Notes: generated from the sequence alone by a model not told the origin. A DNA stretch of 64,000 nucleotides from Conchocele bisecta (GCA_029237695.1 CM055277.1:40644242-40708241); one strand, 5' to 3'; positions 33,701 to 47,878 are shown, counted from the stretch's first letter. Program-made: numbers and translations.

Positions 33701-36700
33701 GTCCCATTCCTATAGTCTTCACAATCATTATTACAAGGCCCAACGTTGACCATAAAGACCCATTCCTCTTAGTCACAAACATCATTATACAGGCCACCCA
33801 GTGACCATAAGTCCCAATTCCCTAGTCACACATTATTTATTACAGGCCAAAAAAAAACAGTACCATAAGTCCCCATTCCTTTCCATTCACACAGGCCATT
33901 ATACAGGCCACATGAACCATAAGTCCCTTCCTCCAAGTCTCACATCATTAACAGGCCCTGTGACGCTAAGGTCCCATTCCTCAAGTCACACCAAATTCCA
34001 ATTATTACAGGCCACAAGTGACCATAATACCCATTCCTCCTAGTCACACATCATTTATACAGGCCACAGTGACCATACTCCCTTTTCCTCCTAAGGTCAC
34101 AACCCATTCCATTATACAGGCCACCAGGTCCATAAGTCCCATCAGCTAGTCACACAACAATTATACAGGGCCAACTGACCATAAGAACCCATTCCTATAG
34201 GTCACACCATTCTTATACATGCCACAGGTACCATAAGACCCATTCCCTAGTCACACGCACAAACATTATATCAGGCCACAGTGACCAAAGTCCCATTCCC
34301 TCTAAGTCTCATCATTATACCCAGTTCCAAAGTGACCATACGTCCATTCCTCTAGTCATCACATTCAAATAACAGGCACCAAGTGAACCATAAGTTCTCC
34401 CATTCCTCTAGTCACACATCATTATACAAGGCCACAGGACCATAAGTCCCATTCCATCTAAAGTCACACATCCCATTTATTACAGGCCACAGTTGACCCT
34501 AAGTCCCAATTCCTCTAGTCCCATACATTCATTATCAGGGCCACCAGGAACATTAAGTCCATTCCTCTAGTCACCCATCCATTAATTACAGGCCCACAAG
34601 TGACCATAAGTTCCCATTTCCACTAGTTCCACACCAAATCATTATACAGGCCCAATTGACCATTAAGTCACATTGTCCTCTAGGACTCACCATCATTATA
34701 CAGGCCACAGTAGACCATAAGTCCCATTCCACCTTAGTCACACATCATTATACAGGCCACAGTGAACCATAAGTCCCATTCCTCCTATTCCACCATCATT
34801 ATACAGCCACAGTGACCATAAGTCCCCATATTCCTCTAGTTCACACATTAATTATACAGGCCACAGTGGCCCTATAAGTCCCCATACCGTCCAGTCACCA
34901 CATCCAATAAACAAGTCCACCAGAGACCATTAAGTTCCCATTCCTCCATCTCACAACATTATACAGGCCACAGTGATCCCATAAGATCCCATTCCTCTAG
35001 TCACACCATCATTATACAGGACACAGTGAACCTAAGGACCCATCCTCTAGTCACACATCATTATACAAGGCACCAGTTGGCCCAATAATCCCATTCCTCT
35101 AGTCCACACATCATTATACAGGGCCACAGTTGGACCATATAAGTCCCCATTCATCCTAGTCACACATCATTATCACAGGCCACATGACCATAATCCCATT
35201 CCTCTAGTCCACACATCTTAAATTACATGCCACAAGTGACCCAAAGTTCCCAATTCCTCTAGTCACCACATCAATATTACAGCCACATGGACCATAAGTC
35301 CCTTCCTTATGTATCCCATCATTAAACCAGGCCACCATGAATGACCATAATTCCCATTCCTCTAGTTCACACAATCATTACACAGGCCACAGTTGACCAG
35401 AAGTCCCAATTCCTCAAGTCACACAACCATTATTACCAGTTCCACAGTGACCTATAACCCAATTCCTCATTAGTCACACAGGCATTATACAGCCACATGG
35501 ACCATTAAGTCCCCCATTCCTTCCTAGTTCACCAACATCATTATACAGGCCACGATTGAAACATAAGTCCCATTCATCTATCACACCCAAATTCATTACA
35601 CAGGCCCAGTGACCATTAAGTCCCATTCCTCTATTCTCAACAATTCATTACACAGGCCACAGTTGACCATAAGAAACCCATTCCACTTAGTTCACAAACA
35701 TCATTATACAGGCCACAGTGACCATAAGTCCCATTTCCTTCAAGTCACAAACATCATTATACAGGCCACAAGGTGACCATAAAAGTCCCATTTACCTCTT
35801 AGTCCACACAATCATTATACAGGCCACAAGTGACCATAAAGTCCCATTACCTCTAGTCACACAATCCATTATACAGGCCACATGACCATAATCCCATTCA
35901 CCACTAAGTCCACATCATTAATACACCACAGTGACCATAATCCCATTCCTCTACACACATTCAGATACAGGCCACAGTGACCCATAAGTCCCATTCCTTC
36001 ATGTCACACATCATTTACCGGCCGAACGGTTGACCAAAGGTCCCATTCCTCTAGTCATCACATCCATTATACAGGCCCACAAGTGACCCAAAAGTTCCCA
36101 TTCCTCCAGTCCACACAATCATTATACCAGGCCACAGATGGACCATAAGTCCCATTCCTCATTAGTCAAACCATCATTATACAGGCCACAGTGACCCATA
36201 AGGTCCCATTCCTCTAGACACACAACATTAAACCTGGCAAACAGTGACCATTAAGTCCCATTCCTCTAACACCACATTCACTATATACAGGCCACCAGTG
36301 AAACCCGAAGTCCCAATTCCTCTAGTTCACCAACATCATTATAACGGCCACAGTGCCATAATCCCCATTCTCTAAGTCACACCATTCCAATATTAACAGG
36401 CCACAGTACCATAATAAATCCCATTCCTTCTAGTCCACACATATTATACAGGCCAACAGTAGACCATAAGTCCCATTTTCCCCAGTCACACATCCATTAT
36501 TTTAACAGGCCACAGTGACCATAAGACCCCATTCCCTCCAGTCACACATCATTATACAGCGGCCACAGTGACCATTAAGTCACATCCCTATTCACACCAT
36601 CATTATACAGGCCACGAGAGACATAGACCCATTCCTCTAAGTCACACATTCATTAAAACAGGCCACAGTGGACCAATAAGTCCATTCCTCTAGTCACCAT

Positions 36701-39700
36701 CATTATCACAGGCCACAGTGAACCCATAAGTTCCCATTCACTAGGTCACACGATCATTATACAGGCCACATGAAACCATAAGTCTCCCATTCCTTCTTAG
36801 TCACACATCCCTTTATACAAGGCCACCAGTACCATAAGATCCCATTTCCTCTATCACACATCATTATACAGGCCACAGGACCATAAGTCCATTTCCTCTA
36901 GTCACACATCAATTATAAAACAGGCCACCAGTGACCAATAAGTCCCATTCCTCCTTAGTTCGACACATTCATTATACAGGCCACAGTGACCCATAAGTCC
37001 CCATTACCTCCTAGTCACACATCATTATACAGTCCTGGCCGTTGACCATACGTCCCATTCCTCTAGTCACAACATCCATATACAAGGCCACAGTTACCCA
37101 TAAGTTTCCCAATTCCTCCAGTCACAACATCGATTATCTTCAAGGCCACAGTGATATAAGTTCCCATTCATCTTAAGTCACACAATCCATTACACAGGCC
37201 ACAGTGGACCATAAGTCCCATTCCTCTAGTCCTCAGGCATCAATACACAGGCCACATTGCCATAAGACCTCCATTTCCTCTAAGTCACACATCATTATAC
37301 AGGCCACCAGTTGACCATAAGTCCCCATTCCTCCTAGTTCACACATCATTATACAAGCCACAGTGACCATAAGTCCCATTACATCTAGTCATCACATCAT
37401 TTATACAGGCCACAGTTGACCATAATCCCATTCCTCAAGGTCCCACACCCATTCATATACAGGCGACCGTGACCATAAGTCCCTTCCCTCTAGTCACACA
37501 TCATTATACAGGCCACATGAACCATAAGAGTAATTAGTAATTAAGTTGTTAGTGTTTAGTTTAGTTTGTAATTTGTTTTTTTTGTTTGTTGTTTAGTTAG
37601 TGTGTGTATTTAGTATGAAAGTTTTGTTCCGTTTTTTTTAGTGTTTTGTAGTTTAAAGTAGAACCCTAAGTAGTGTTTTGTTTTTCAAAAAATTTTTAAG
37701 TTGTTATTAAGTGTTTTTATCAATTTTAATTCTGGAAGTTCAAGATAAGTTTGTAACAAGAGTGTTAAGTTTTAAGAACCACCATTCCTCTAGGTCACAC
37801 ATCCTTATACCAGCCACAGTGACCATAAGTCCCATTCTTCTATTAGTCACACATCATTTTAACAGGCCACCAATGACCATAAGTCCCATTCCATCAAGGT
37901 CATACATCATTAATTACAGCCACAGTGACCATAAGTCCCATTCCTCTAATCACTACATCTTTATACAGGCCACCCAGTGACCATAAGTCCATTCCTCTAA
38001 AGTCACACATCATTATACATGCCACAGTTGACCAAAGTCCCTTCCCCTAGTCACACTAAAATATCAATTAACAAGGCCACAGTGGAACCATAAGTCCCAT
38101 TATATAGTCTCACCAATCATTAACAGCCACAGTGGACCATAAGGGCCCATTCTCTAGTCACACATCATTATACAGGCCACCAGTGACCAATAATTCCCAA
38201 TTCCTTCTAGTCCACACATTCATTATACAGGCCACAGTGACCATAAGTCCCATTCCTCTATCACACAACAATAATACCATGCCACAAGTACCCAATAAGT
38301 TCCCCATTCCTCCAGTCAACCGAAATCATTATACAGGCCACCAGTTACCCATAAGTCCACTTCCTATAAGTCTCACCCATTCATTTATTACCGGGCCACA
38401 GAGACCATAAGTCCCCATTCCACTATCTCCAAATTCATTATAACAGGCCAACAGTGACCAAAAAGTCCCCTTCCTCAAGTCACACATCCCATTATTACAG
38501 GCCACATTGACCATAAAGTCCCATTCACCTTCCTAGTTCCACACAGTCTTAATCAGGGCCACAGTGACCATAAGTTCCCAATTCCATCCTAGTCACTACA
38601 TTATTATACAGGCCACATGTGACGCATAAGTCCCATTCCTCCATCACACATCATTATTACAGCCAACGGACCATAAGTCCACAATTCCAAACTAGTCACA
38701 AACATCATTATTAACAGGCACAGTGACCATAAGTCCCATTCATCTAGGTCCACCTCATTAATACAGGCCACAAGTGACATAATCCCTTTTCATCTATCAC
38801 ACCATCAGTATACCGGCCACATTGACCATAAGTTCCCATTCCCATCTAGTTCTCAACATCATTATTAGCGGCCACAGTGGACCATAAGTCCCAGTCATCT
38901 TAGTCTCACATCCATATACAGGCCAACGTTGCCATAAGTTCCCATTCCTCTAGGTCCTCACAATCATTATACAAGGTCCGACAGTGACCATAAGTCCCAT
39001 TCCATTCCTTACTCACACATTCATTATAACAGGCCACCAAGGTCCACCATTAAGTCCCATTCATCCAAAGTCACACAACATAATTCAGGCCACCCAGTTG
39101 ACCATTAGTCCCATTCATCTATCACCACATCATTTATACAGGTCCCACAGTTGACCATAAGTCCCATTCATCTAATTCTTCGCCATCATTTATTACACGG
39201 CCCTACAGTGACCATTTTAAAAAGGTCCCATTCTCTAGTTCACACATCATTAACACCACAGGACCCATAAGTTCCCATTCATCTAGTCCACACATCATTA
39301 AACAGGCCACATGACCATAAAGTTTCCCATTCATCTATTCACAGCACATCATTATACCAGCCACCGAGTGACCCATAAGTCCCATTCCTCTAGTCCACAC
39401 ATCCCATTATTACAGCCACAGTGACCATAATCCCAATTCATCTAGTCACACATCATTATACAGGCCAACAGTGACCATAAGGTCCGATTCCACTATTCAC
39501 CACATTCATTATTACAGGCCCAGTGTGACCTAAGTCCCCATACCACCGTCACACATCATTAGTTACAGGCCACAGTACCATAAGTCCCAGTCCTCTAGTC
39601 CTCAATCATCATAATACAGGCAAGAGCCAGTTGCCATAAGTCCCAATTCATCTTTAGTCTTCACATCATTAATACAGGCCACAGTGATCCACATCCCATT

Positions 39701-41576
39701 CCTCTAAGCACAACATCCCATTATTACAGGCCCACAGATTGCCATATCCCATTCCTCTATCTAACATCATTATACAGGCCTGACAGTTGCCATACAGTCC
39801 AATTCCACCCAATAAGTCTCACATCATTAAACAGGCCACCCAAGTTGCCCATTAAGTTCCATTCATCTAAGTCACACAGCTTAATACATGGCCTACAGCT
39901 GCCATATGTCCCATTCGTCTAAGTCACACAATTCAATTAATTGCAGGCCACCAGTACCATAAGTCCCATTCATCTAGTCCACACTCATTATTTACAATGG
40001 CCCACAGTGACCATAAGTTCCCATTCATCTAGTCTCACATCATTAACAGGCCAAAGTTGACCAATAAGGTCCCCCAATCTCGAGTCATACATCTTATACA
40101 GGCCACCATAAGTGGACCCATAAGTTTCCCAATCCCTCTAGGTCACAACATCATTAATACAAGTGGCCACAGTGACCATTAAGTCCCCCTTCCTATATCA
40201 CACCCATTCCATTATACAGCCAACAGAGACCATAGAAGTCCCATCATCAGTTCTCACATCCTTATACAGCCACATTGGACCCTAAGTCCATTCATCGTAG
40301 TCCACACATCAATTATACCAGGCCTCAAGTGAAACCCATAAGTTCCCATTCCACTAGTTCACCCACATCATTATACAGGTCCAAAGTGCCCATAAGTCCC
40401 ATTCATCGAGCACACATCCATAACACCACAAGTGACCATAAGTTCCCATTCAACTTAGTCTCACATCATTATACAGGCCACAGTGACCACCCTAAGTCCC
40501 ATTCTACGAGTCACACATCATTATACAGGCCACAGTGACCATAAGATTCCCATTCATCCATAGTTCACACATTCATTATATAGGCCCCACAGTGACCATA
40601 AGTCCCCATTCATATAGGTCACACATCATTTAACAGGCCCACAGTGAACCATTAAGACCTATTCCTCGAGACACACATCAGTTATAACAGGACCACAGGT
40701 GACCATAAAGTCCCATTTAATCTTAGTCACACACCATTATACAGGCCACAGGTGACCATAAGTCCCATTTTCATCTAGTCTCACATCATTACACAGGCCA
40801 CAGTGACCATAAGTCCCATTCCTCTAGTCACACATCATTATACACGCCACAGTGACCATAAGTCCCATTCCTCTAGTCACACATCATTATACAGGCCACA
40901 GTTGCCATAAGTCCCATTCCTCTAGTCTCACATCATTATACAGGCCACAGTTGCCATAAGTCCCATTCATCTAGTCTCACATCATTATACAGGCCACATT
41001 GACCATAAGTCCCATTCCTCTAGTCACACATCATTATACAGGCCACAGTTGCCATAAGTCCCATTCCTCTAGTCTCACATCATTATACAGGCCACAGTTG
41101 CCATAAGTCCCATTCCTCTAGTCTCACATCATTAAACAGGCCACAGTTGCCATAAGTCCCATTCATCTAGTCACACAGCGTTATACATGCTACAGCTGCC
41201 ATATGTCCCATTCGTCTAGTCACACATCATTATGCAGGCCACAGTTGCCGTAAGTCCCATTCCTCTAGTCTCACATCATTATACAGGCCACAGTTGACAT
41301 ACGCCCCATTTATCTAGTCACACATCATTATACAGGCCATAGTTGCCATAAGTCCTATTCCACTAGTCACACATCATTATACAGGCCACAGTTGCCATAA
41401 AACACATCATTATATAGGCCACAGTTGCCATACGCCCCATTTATCTAGTCACACATCAATATACAGGCCATAATTGCCATAAGTCCCATTCCTCTAGTCA
41501 CACATCATTATACAGGCCACAGTTGCCATACGCCCCATTTATCTAGTCACACATCATTATACAGGCCATCGTTGCC
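27730..41576 (+). repeat. 49-base satellite, subfamily A
   Basis: Tandem units of about 49 bases: CCCATTCCTCTAGTCACACA, TCATTATACAGGCCACAG, TGACCATAAGT. About 280 units. Edge units (27780-27990 and 40880 onward) read CAGTTGCCATAAG, inner ones mostly CAGTGACCATAAG. Between about 28.1 and 40.7 kb units carry many single-base insertions and deletions; after 40.78 kb they are clean. ORFs across it are meaningless. Confidence 0.95.
37529..37778 (+). other. T/G-rich insertion inside the satellite
   Basis: About 250 bases unrelated to the monomer: TTAGTGTTTAGTTTAGTTTG, TTTTTTTTAGTGTTTTG and similar. The satellite stops at CCATAAG and resumes at CCATTCCTCTAGG. No inverted ends, target duplication or ORF are seen. 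It could be a degraded insertion or a sequencing/assembly artefact. Confidence 0.7.
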
Positions 41577-43808
41577 ATAAGACCCATTTCTCCAGTCACA
41601 CAGCGTTATACAGGCCACAGTTGCCATAAGACCCATTTCTCAAGTCACACAGCGTTATACAGGCCACATTTGCCATAAGTCCCATTTCTCCAGTCACACA
41701 GCGTTATACAGACCACAGTTGCCATAAGTCCCATTTCTCCAGTCAAACAGCGTTATACAGGCCACAGTTGCCATACGTCCCATTTCTCCAGTTACACAGC
41801 GTTATACAGGCCACATTTGCAATACGTCCCATATCTCCAGTCACACAGCGTTATACAGGCCACAGTTGCCATAAGCCCCATTTCTCCAGTCACACAGCGT
41901 TATACAGACTACCGTTGCCATAAGTCCCATTTCTCCAGTCACACAGCGTTAAACAGGCGACAGTTGCCATAAGCCCCATTTCGCCAGTCACAAAGCGTTA
42001 TACAGACCACAGTTGCCATAAGCCCCATTTCTCCAGTCGCACATCGTTATACAGGCCATAGATGCCATAAGTCCCATTTCTCCAGTCACACAGCGTTATA
42101 CAGGCCACATTTGCCATACGACCCATTTCTCCAGTTACACAGCGTTATACAGGCCATACATGCCATAAGCCCCATTTCTCCAGTCACACAGCGTTATGCA
42201 GACCACAGTGGCCATAAGTCCCATTTCTCCAGTCACACAGCGTTATACAGGCCATAGTTGCCATAAGTCCTATTTCTCCAGTCACACATCGTTATACAGA
42301 CTACAGTTGCCATAAGTCCCATTTCTCCAGTGACACAGCGTTAAACAGACGACAGTTGCCATTAGCCCCATTTCTCCAGTCACACAGCGTTATACAGGCA
42401 ACAGTTGCCATATGACCCATTTCTCCAGTTACACAGCGTTAAACAGGCCATATATGCCATAAGCCCAATTTCTCCAGTCACACATCGTTATACAGACCAC
42501 AGTGGCCATAAGTCCCATTTCTCCAGTCACACAGCGTTATACAGGCCACAGTTGCCATAAGTCCTATTTCACCAGTCACACATCGTTATAGAGGCCATAG
42601 ATGCCACAAGCCCCATTTCTCCAATGGCACAGCGTTATATAGACCAAAGTGGCCATAAGCCTATTGCTCCAGTCACACAGCGTTATACAGGCCATAGTTG
42701 CCATAAGCCCCATTTCTCCAGTCACACAGCGTTATACAGACCACAGTGGCCATAAACCCTATTTCTCCAGTCAGACAGCGTTATACAGGCCATATATGCC
42801 ATACGCCCTATTTCTCCAGTCACACAGCGTTATACAGACCACAGTTGCCATAAGTCCAATTTCTCCAGTCACACAGCGTTATACAGACCACAGTGGCCAT
42901 AAGGTCTATTTATCCAGTCACACAGTGTTATACAGGCCATAGATGCCATAAGCCCTATTTCTCCAGTCACACAGTGTTATACAGACCACAGTTGCCATAA
43001 GTCCCATTTCTCCAGTCACACAGCGTTATACAAGCCACATATGCCATAAGCCCCATTTCTCCAGTCACACAGCGTTATACAGGCCACATATGCCATAAGC
43101 CCCATTTCTCCAGTCACACAGCGTTATACAGGCCACATATGCAATAAGCCCCATTTCTCCAGTCACACAGCGTTATACAGGCCACAGTTGCCATAAGCCC
43201 CATTTCTCCAGTCACACAGCGTTATACAGGCCATAGATGCCATAAGCCTCATTTCTCCAGTCACACAGTGTTATACAGGCCACAGTTGCCATAAGCCCCA
43301 TTTCTCCAGTCACACAGTGTTATACAGGCCACATTTGCCATAAGCCCCATTTTCCCAGTCACACAGTGTTATACAGGCCACAGTTGCCATAAGCCCCATT
43401 TCTCCAGTGACACAGCGTTATACAGGCCACAGTTGCCATGATCCCTATTTCTCCAGTCACACATGGTTATACAGACCACAGTGGCCATAAGTACCATTTC
43501 TCCAGTCACACAGCGTTATACAGACCACAGTTGCCATAAGCCCTATTTCTCCAGTCACACAGCGTTATACAGGCCACAGCTGCCATAAGTCCCATTTCTC
43601 AAGTCACACAGCGTTATACAGCCCACAGTTGCCATAAGCCCTATTTCTCCAGTCACACAGCGTTATACAGACCACAGTGGACATAAGTCCCATTTCTCCA
43701 GTCACACAGCGTTATATAGACCACAGTGGCCATAAGTCCCATTTCTCCAGTCACACAGCGTTATACAGGCCATTGTTGCCATAAGTCCCATTTCTCCAGT
43801 CATACAGG
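41577..43808 (+). repeat. 49-base satellite, subfamily B
   Basis: Units read CCATTTCTCCAGTCACACAG, CGTTATACAGGCCACAG, TTGCCATAAG. The change from A (CCTCTAGT, ATCATT) to B (TCTCCAGT, AGCGTT) is abrupt near 41577. About 45 units, length nearly constant at 49, with point changes only. Confidence 0.95.
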
Positions 43809-44240
43809 TTAGACCACACCAAATAGTTTTACTATATAATTTTACCGAATGCCATCCAATAAGGCCAGTCTCTCCTACTTTCACTAATCGTATGAATGCT
43901 GTGGGACCTACTTGTACATGACCTGCAGCCAGTCTGTACAGGTTCTGCATGAATTAAACAATAGGTTTACTTACTCCTAAGAAAGAAAAATCCAGCCTCG
44001 TCATATTACCCAATATTGTTTACATTTTTGGGCACGGAATCTCTGTTTACATATGTGATCAACAGGTTCAGTGTTTTATTTTAAATGCTACAAATATGCT
44101 GACAAATCATGTTAAAAGCACCCTAAAATGTTCCTCAAGTGAAGCTGGGTAGTAATGGATCAAGATTTGCAAGCAAACTGTGTATGTGACCTCAAAACGC
44201 ACGCACTATTTTTTTATACCGGACTACTTATATCCGCCAT
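43809..44240 (+). mobile_element. Dispersed repeat inserted in the satellite
   Basis: About 430 bases with TCCTACTTTCACTAATCGTA, GTTCCTCAAGTGAA and GTAGTAATGGATCAAGATTT, related to 21955-22290; part (CCTGCAGCCA.TCTG) also matches 59430-59565. It splits the satellite. The ends are not clearly defined. Confidence 0.7.
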
Positions 44241-44992
44241 ATAGAGGCCACCGTTGCTATAAGCCCCATTTCTCCAGTCGCACATCATTAGACAGGCCAC
44301 AGTTGCCATAAGCCCCATTTCTCCAGTCACACAGCGTTCTACAGGCCATAGATGCCATAAGGCCAATTTCTCCAATCACACAGTGTTATACAGGCCATAG
44401 TTGCCATAAGCCTCATTCCTCTAGTCACACATCATTAGACAGGCCACAGTTGCCATAAGTCCAATTCCTCTAGTCACACAGCGTTATACAGTCCACAGTT
44501 GCCATAAGTCCCATTCCTCCAGTCACATAGCGTTATACAGGCCACAGTTTGCATAAGCCCCATTCCTCTAGTCACACATCATTAGACAGGCCACAGTTGC
44601 CATAAGTCCCATTCCTCTAGTCACACAGCGTTATACAGGCCACAGGTGCCATAAGTCACATTCCGCCAGTCACATAGCGTTATACAGGCCACAGTTTCCA
44701 TAAGCCCCATTCCTCTAGTCATACATCATTAGACAGGCCAGAGTTGCCATAAGTCCCATTTCTCCAGTCACACATCATTAGACATGCCACAGTTGCCATA
44801 TGTCCCATTCCTCTAGTCACACATCATTATACAGGCCATAATTGCCATACTCACCATTTCTCCAGTCACATATCATTATACATGATTATACAGGCCACAG
44901 TTACCGTATGTCCCATTCCTCTAGTAACACATTATTATACAGGCCACAGTTGCTATAAGCCACATTTCTCTAGTCATACATCATTAGACAGG
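44241..44992 (+). repeat. 49-base satellite, mixed A/B units
   Basis: About 15 units that mix subfamily A and B letters, for example TCTCCAGT with ATCATTAGACAGG, with ATCATTAGACAGG variants common. Confidence 0.9.
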
Positions 44993-46165
44993 CCTGTATA
45001 ACGATCTTTGAATGGAGAAATTTGGCTTATGGAAACTGTGGCCTGCATAACGCTGTATGACCGGAGAAATGTGGCTTATGGCAACTGTGGCCTGTATAAC
45101 GCTATGTCGCTGGAGAAATGGGACTTATGGCAACTGTGGTCTGTCTAATGATGTGTGACTAGAGGAATGGGGCTTATGGCAACTGTGGCCAGCATAACGC
45201 TGTGACTAGAGGAATGGGACTTATGGCAACTGTGGCCAGTATAACGCTGTGACTAGAGGAATGGGACTTATGGCAACTGTGGCCTGTATAACGCTGTGAC
45301 TAGAGGAATGGGACTTATGGCAACTGTGGCCTGTCTAATGATGTGTATCTATAGGAATGGGACTTACAGCAACTGTGGTCTGTATAATGATGTGTGACTA
45401 GAGGAATGGGGCTTATGGCAACTGTGGCCTGTACAACGCTGTGACTAGAGGAATGGGACTTATGGCAACTGTGGCCTGTCTAATGATGTGTGACTATAGG
45501 AATGGGACTTACAGCAAATGTGGTCTGTATAATGATATGTTACTATAGGAATGGGACTTACAGCAACTGTGGTCTGTATAATGATGTGTGACTAGAGGAA
45601 TGGGGCTTATGACAACTGTGGCCTGCACAACACCTTGACTAGAGGAATGGGACTTATGGCAACTGTGGCCTGTATAACGCTGTGACTAGAGGAATGGGAC
45701 TTATGGTAACTGTGGCCTGTCTAATGATGTGTGACTAGAGCAATGGGACTTATGGTAACTGTGGCCTGTATAATGATGTGTGACTAGAGGAATGGGGCTT
45801 ATGGCAACTGGGGCCTGTATAACGCTGTGACTAGAGGAATGGGACTTATGGCATCTGTGACCTGTCTAATGATGTGTGACTATAGGAATGGGACTTACAG
45901 CAACTGTGGTCTGTATAATGATATGTGACTAGAGGAATGGGGCTTATGGCAACTGTGGCCTGTATAACGCTGTGACTAGAGGAATGAGACTTATGGCAAC
46001 TGTGACCTGTATAACGCTATGTCGCTGGATAAATGGGACTTATCGCAACTGTGGTTTGTCTAATGATGTGTGACTAGAGGAACGGGACTTATGGCAACTG
46101 TGGCCTGTCTAATGATGTGTGACTGGATAAATGGTACCTATGGCAACTGTGGCCTGTATACCGCT
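44993..46165 (-). repeat. Inverted block of the satellite
   Basis: Units are in reverse orientation: GACTAGAGGAATGGGACTTA, TGGCAACTGTGGCCTGTATA. The left junction is the palindrome ACAGGCCTGT (44988-44997). Many units read CGCTGTGACTAG and are 47 bases, lacking two bases of the 49-mer, and alternate with TAATGATGTGTGACTA units. Forward units resume near 46165. Confidence 0.9.
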
Positions 46166-47878
46166 CACAGTTGCCATAAGTCACATTTCTCCAGTCACAC
46201 CGTATTAGACAGGTCACAGTTGCCATAAGCCTTCTTTCTCCAGTCACGCATTATTATACATGTCACAGTTGCCATGAGTCCCATTCCTCTAGTCACACAT
46301 GATTATACAGGCCACAGTTGTCATAAGTACCATTTCTACAGTTACACATCATTAGACAGGCCACAGTTGCCGTAAGTCCCATTCCTCTAGTCACACATCA
46401 TTAGACAGACCACAGTCGCGATAAGTCCTATTTCGCCAGGCACATAGCGTTATACATGCCACATAAGTCCCATTCCTCTAGTCACAAAGTTATACAGGCC
46501 ACACTTGCCATATGTCCGATGCCTCTAATCACACAGCGTTATAAAGGCCACAGTTGACATCAGCCCCATTCATCTAACACAGCGTTATACAGGCCACAGT
46601 TGCCATAAGTTCCATTTCTCTAGTCACACATCATTATACATGCCACAGTTGCCATAAGTCCCATTTCTCCAGTCACACATCATTATACAGGTCACAGTTG
46701 CCATAAGTCCCATTTCTCAAATAACACAGCGTTATACAGGCCACAGTTGCCATAAATCCCATATCTCCAGTCACACATCATTATACAGGCCACAGTTGAC
46801 AATAGTCCTATTCCTCTTGTCACACATCATTATACAGGCCACAGTTGACATAAGTCCTATTTATCTAGTCACACATCATTTTACAGGCCACAGTTGCCAT
46901 AAGTCCCATTTCTCTAGTCATACATCATTATACAGGCCACAGTTGCTATAAGTCCCATTTGTCAAATAACACAGCGTTATACAGGCCACAGTTGCCATAA
47001 GTCCCATTTCTCCAGTCACACATCATTATACAGGTCACAGTTGACATAAGACCTATTTCTCTAGTCACACATCATTATACAGGCCACAGTTGCCATAAGT
47101 CCCATTTCTCCAGTCAAACATCATTATACAGGCCACAGTTGACATAAGTCCTATTCCTCTAGTCACACATCGTTATATAGGCCACAGTTGCCATACATCC
47201 CATTTATTTGGTCACACATCATTATACAGGCCACAGTTGCCATAAGTCCCATTCCTCCAGTCACGCAGCGTTATACAGGTCACAGTTGCCATTTTTCCCA
47301 TTTCTCAAATAACACAGCGTTATACAGACCACAGTTGCCATAAATCCCATTTCTCCAGTCAAACATCATTATACAGGCCACAGTTGACATAAGACCTATT
47401 TCTCTAGTCACACATCATTATGCAGGCCACAGTTGCCATAAGTCCCATTTCTCGAGTCACACATCATTATACAGGCCACATTTGCTATAAGTCCCATTTC
47501 TCCAGTCACACATCATTATACAAGCCACAGTTGCCATAAGTCCCATTTCTCAAATAACACAGCGTTATACAGGCCACAGTTGCCATAAAACCCATTTCTC
47601 CAGTCACACATCATTATACAGGCCACAGTTGACATAAGTCCCATTTATCCAGTCAACTTTCATTATAAGTCTCAGTGCACATAAGTCCCATTTCTCAAAT
47701 AAACACATGCGTTATACAGGCCACAGTTGCATTAATATACCAATTCTCCTGTCACACATCATTATACAGGCCGCCAGTTCGTCACTAGTCGTATTCCTTT
47801 AGTCTCATATCATTATACAGGCCACCAGTGCCATATAGTCCCAATTCTACAGTCAACATCATTATACAGGTCACAGTT
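46166..47878 (+). repeat. 49-base satellite, right part up to the gap
   Basis: About 35 forward units with mixed A/B letters. A multi-unit pattern recurs: CTCAAATAACACAGCGTT units at 46708, 46962, 47306, 47548 and 47694, alternating with ATCATTATACAGG units. This suggests a higher-order repeat of several monomers. The last ~200 bases are again indel-rich. Confidence 0.9.

Noticed and set aside
28166..40538. Many frames of 60-100 codons rich in His, Ser, Thr and Tyr in the satellite
   Set aside because: They follow the 49-base period (TGHSDHKSH-like repeats) and break with each indel; no coding evidence.
27730..47878. CRISPR-like array of regular repeats
   Set aside because: Units are contiguous 49-mers with no unique spacers, and the context is a eukaryotic genome.
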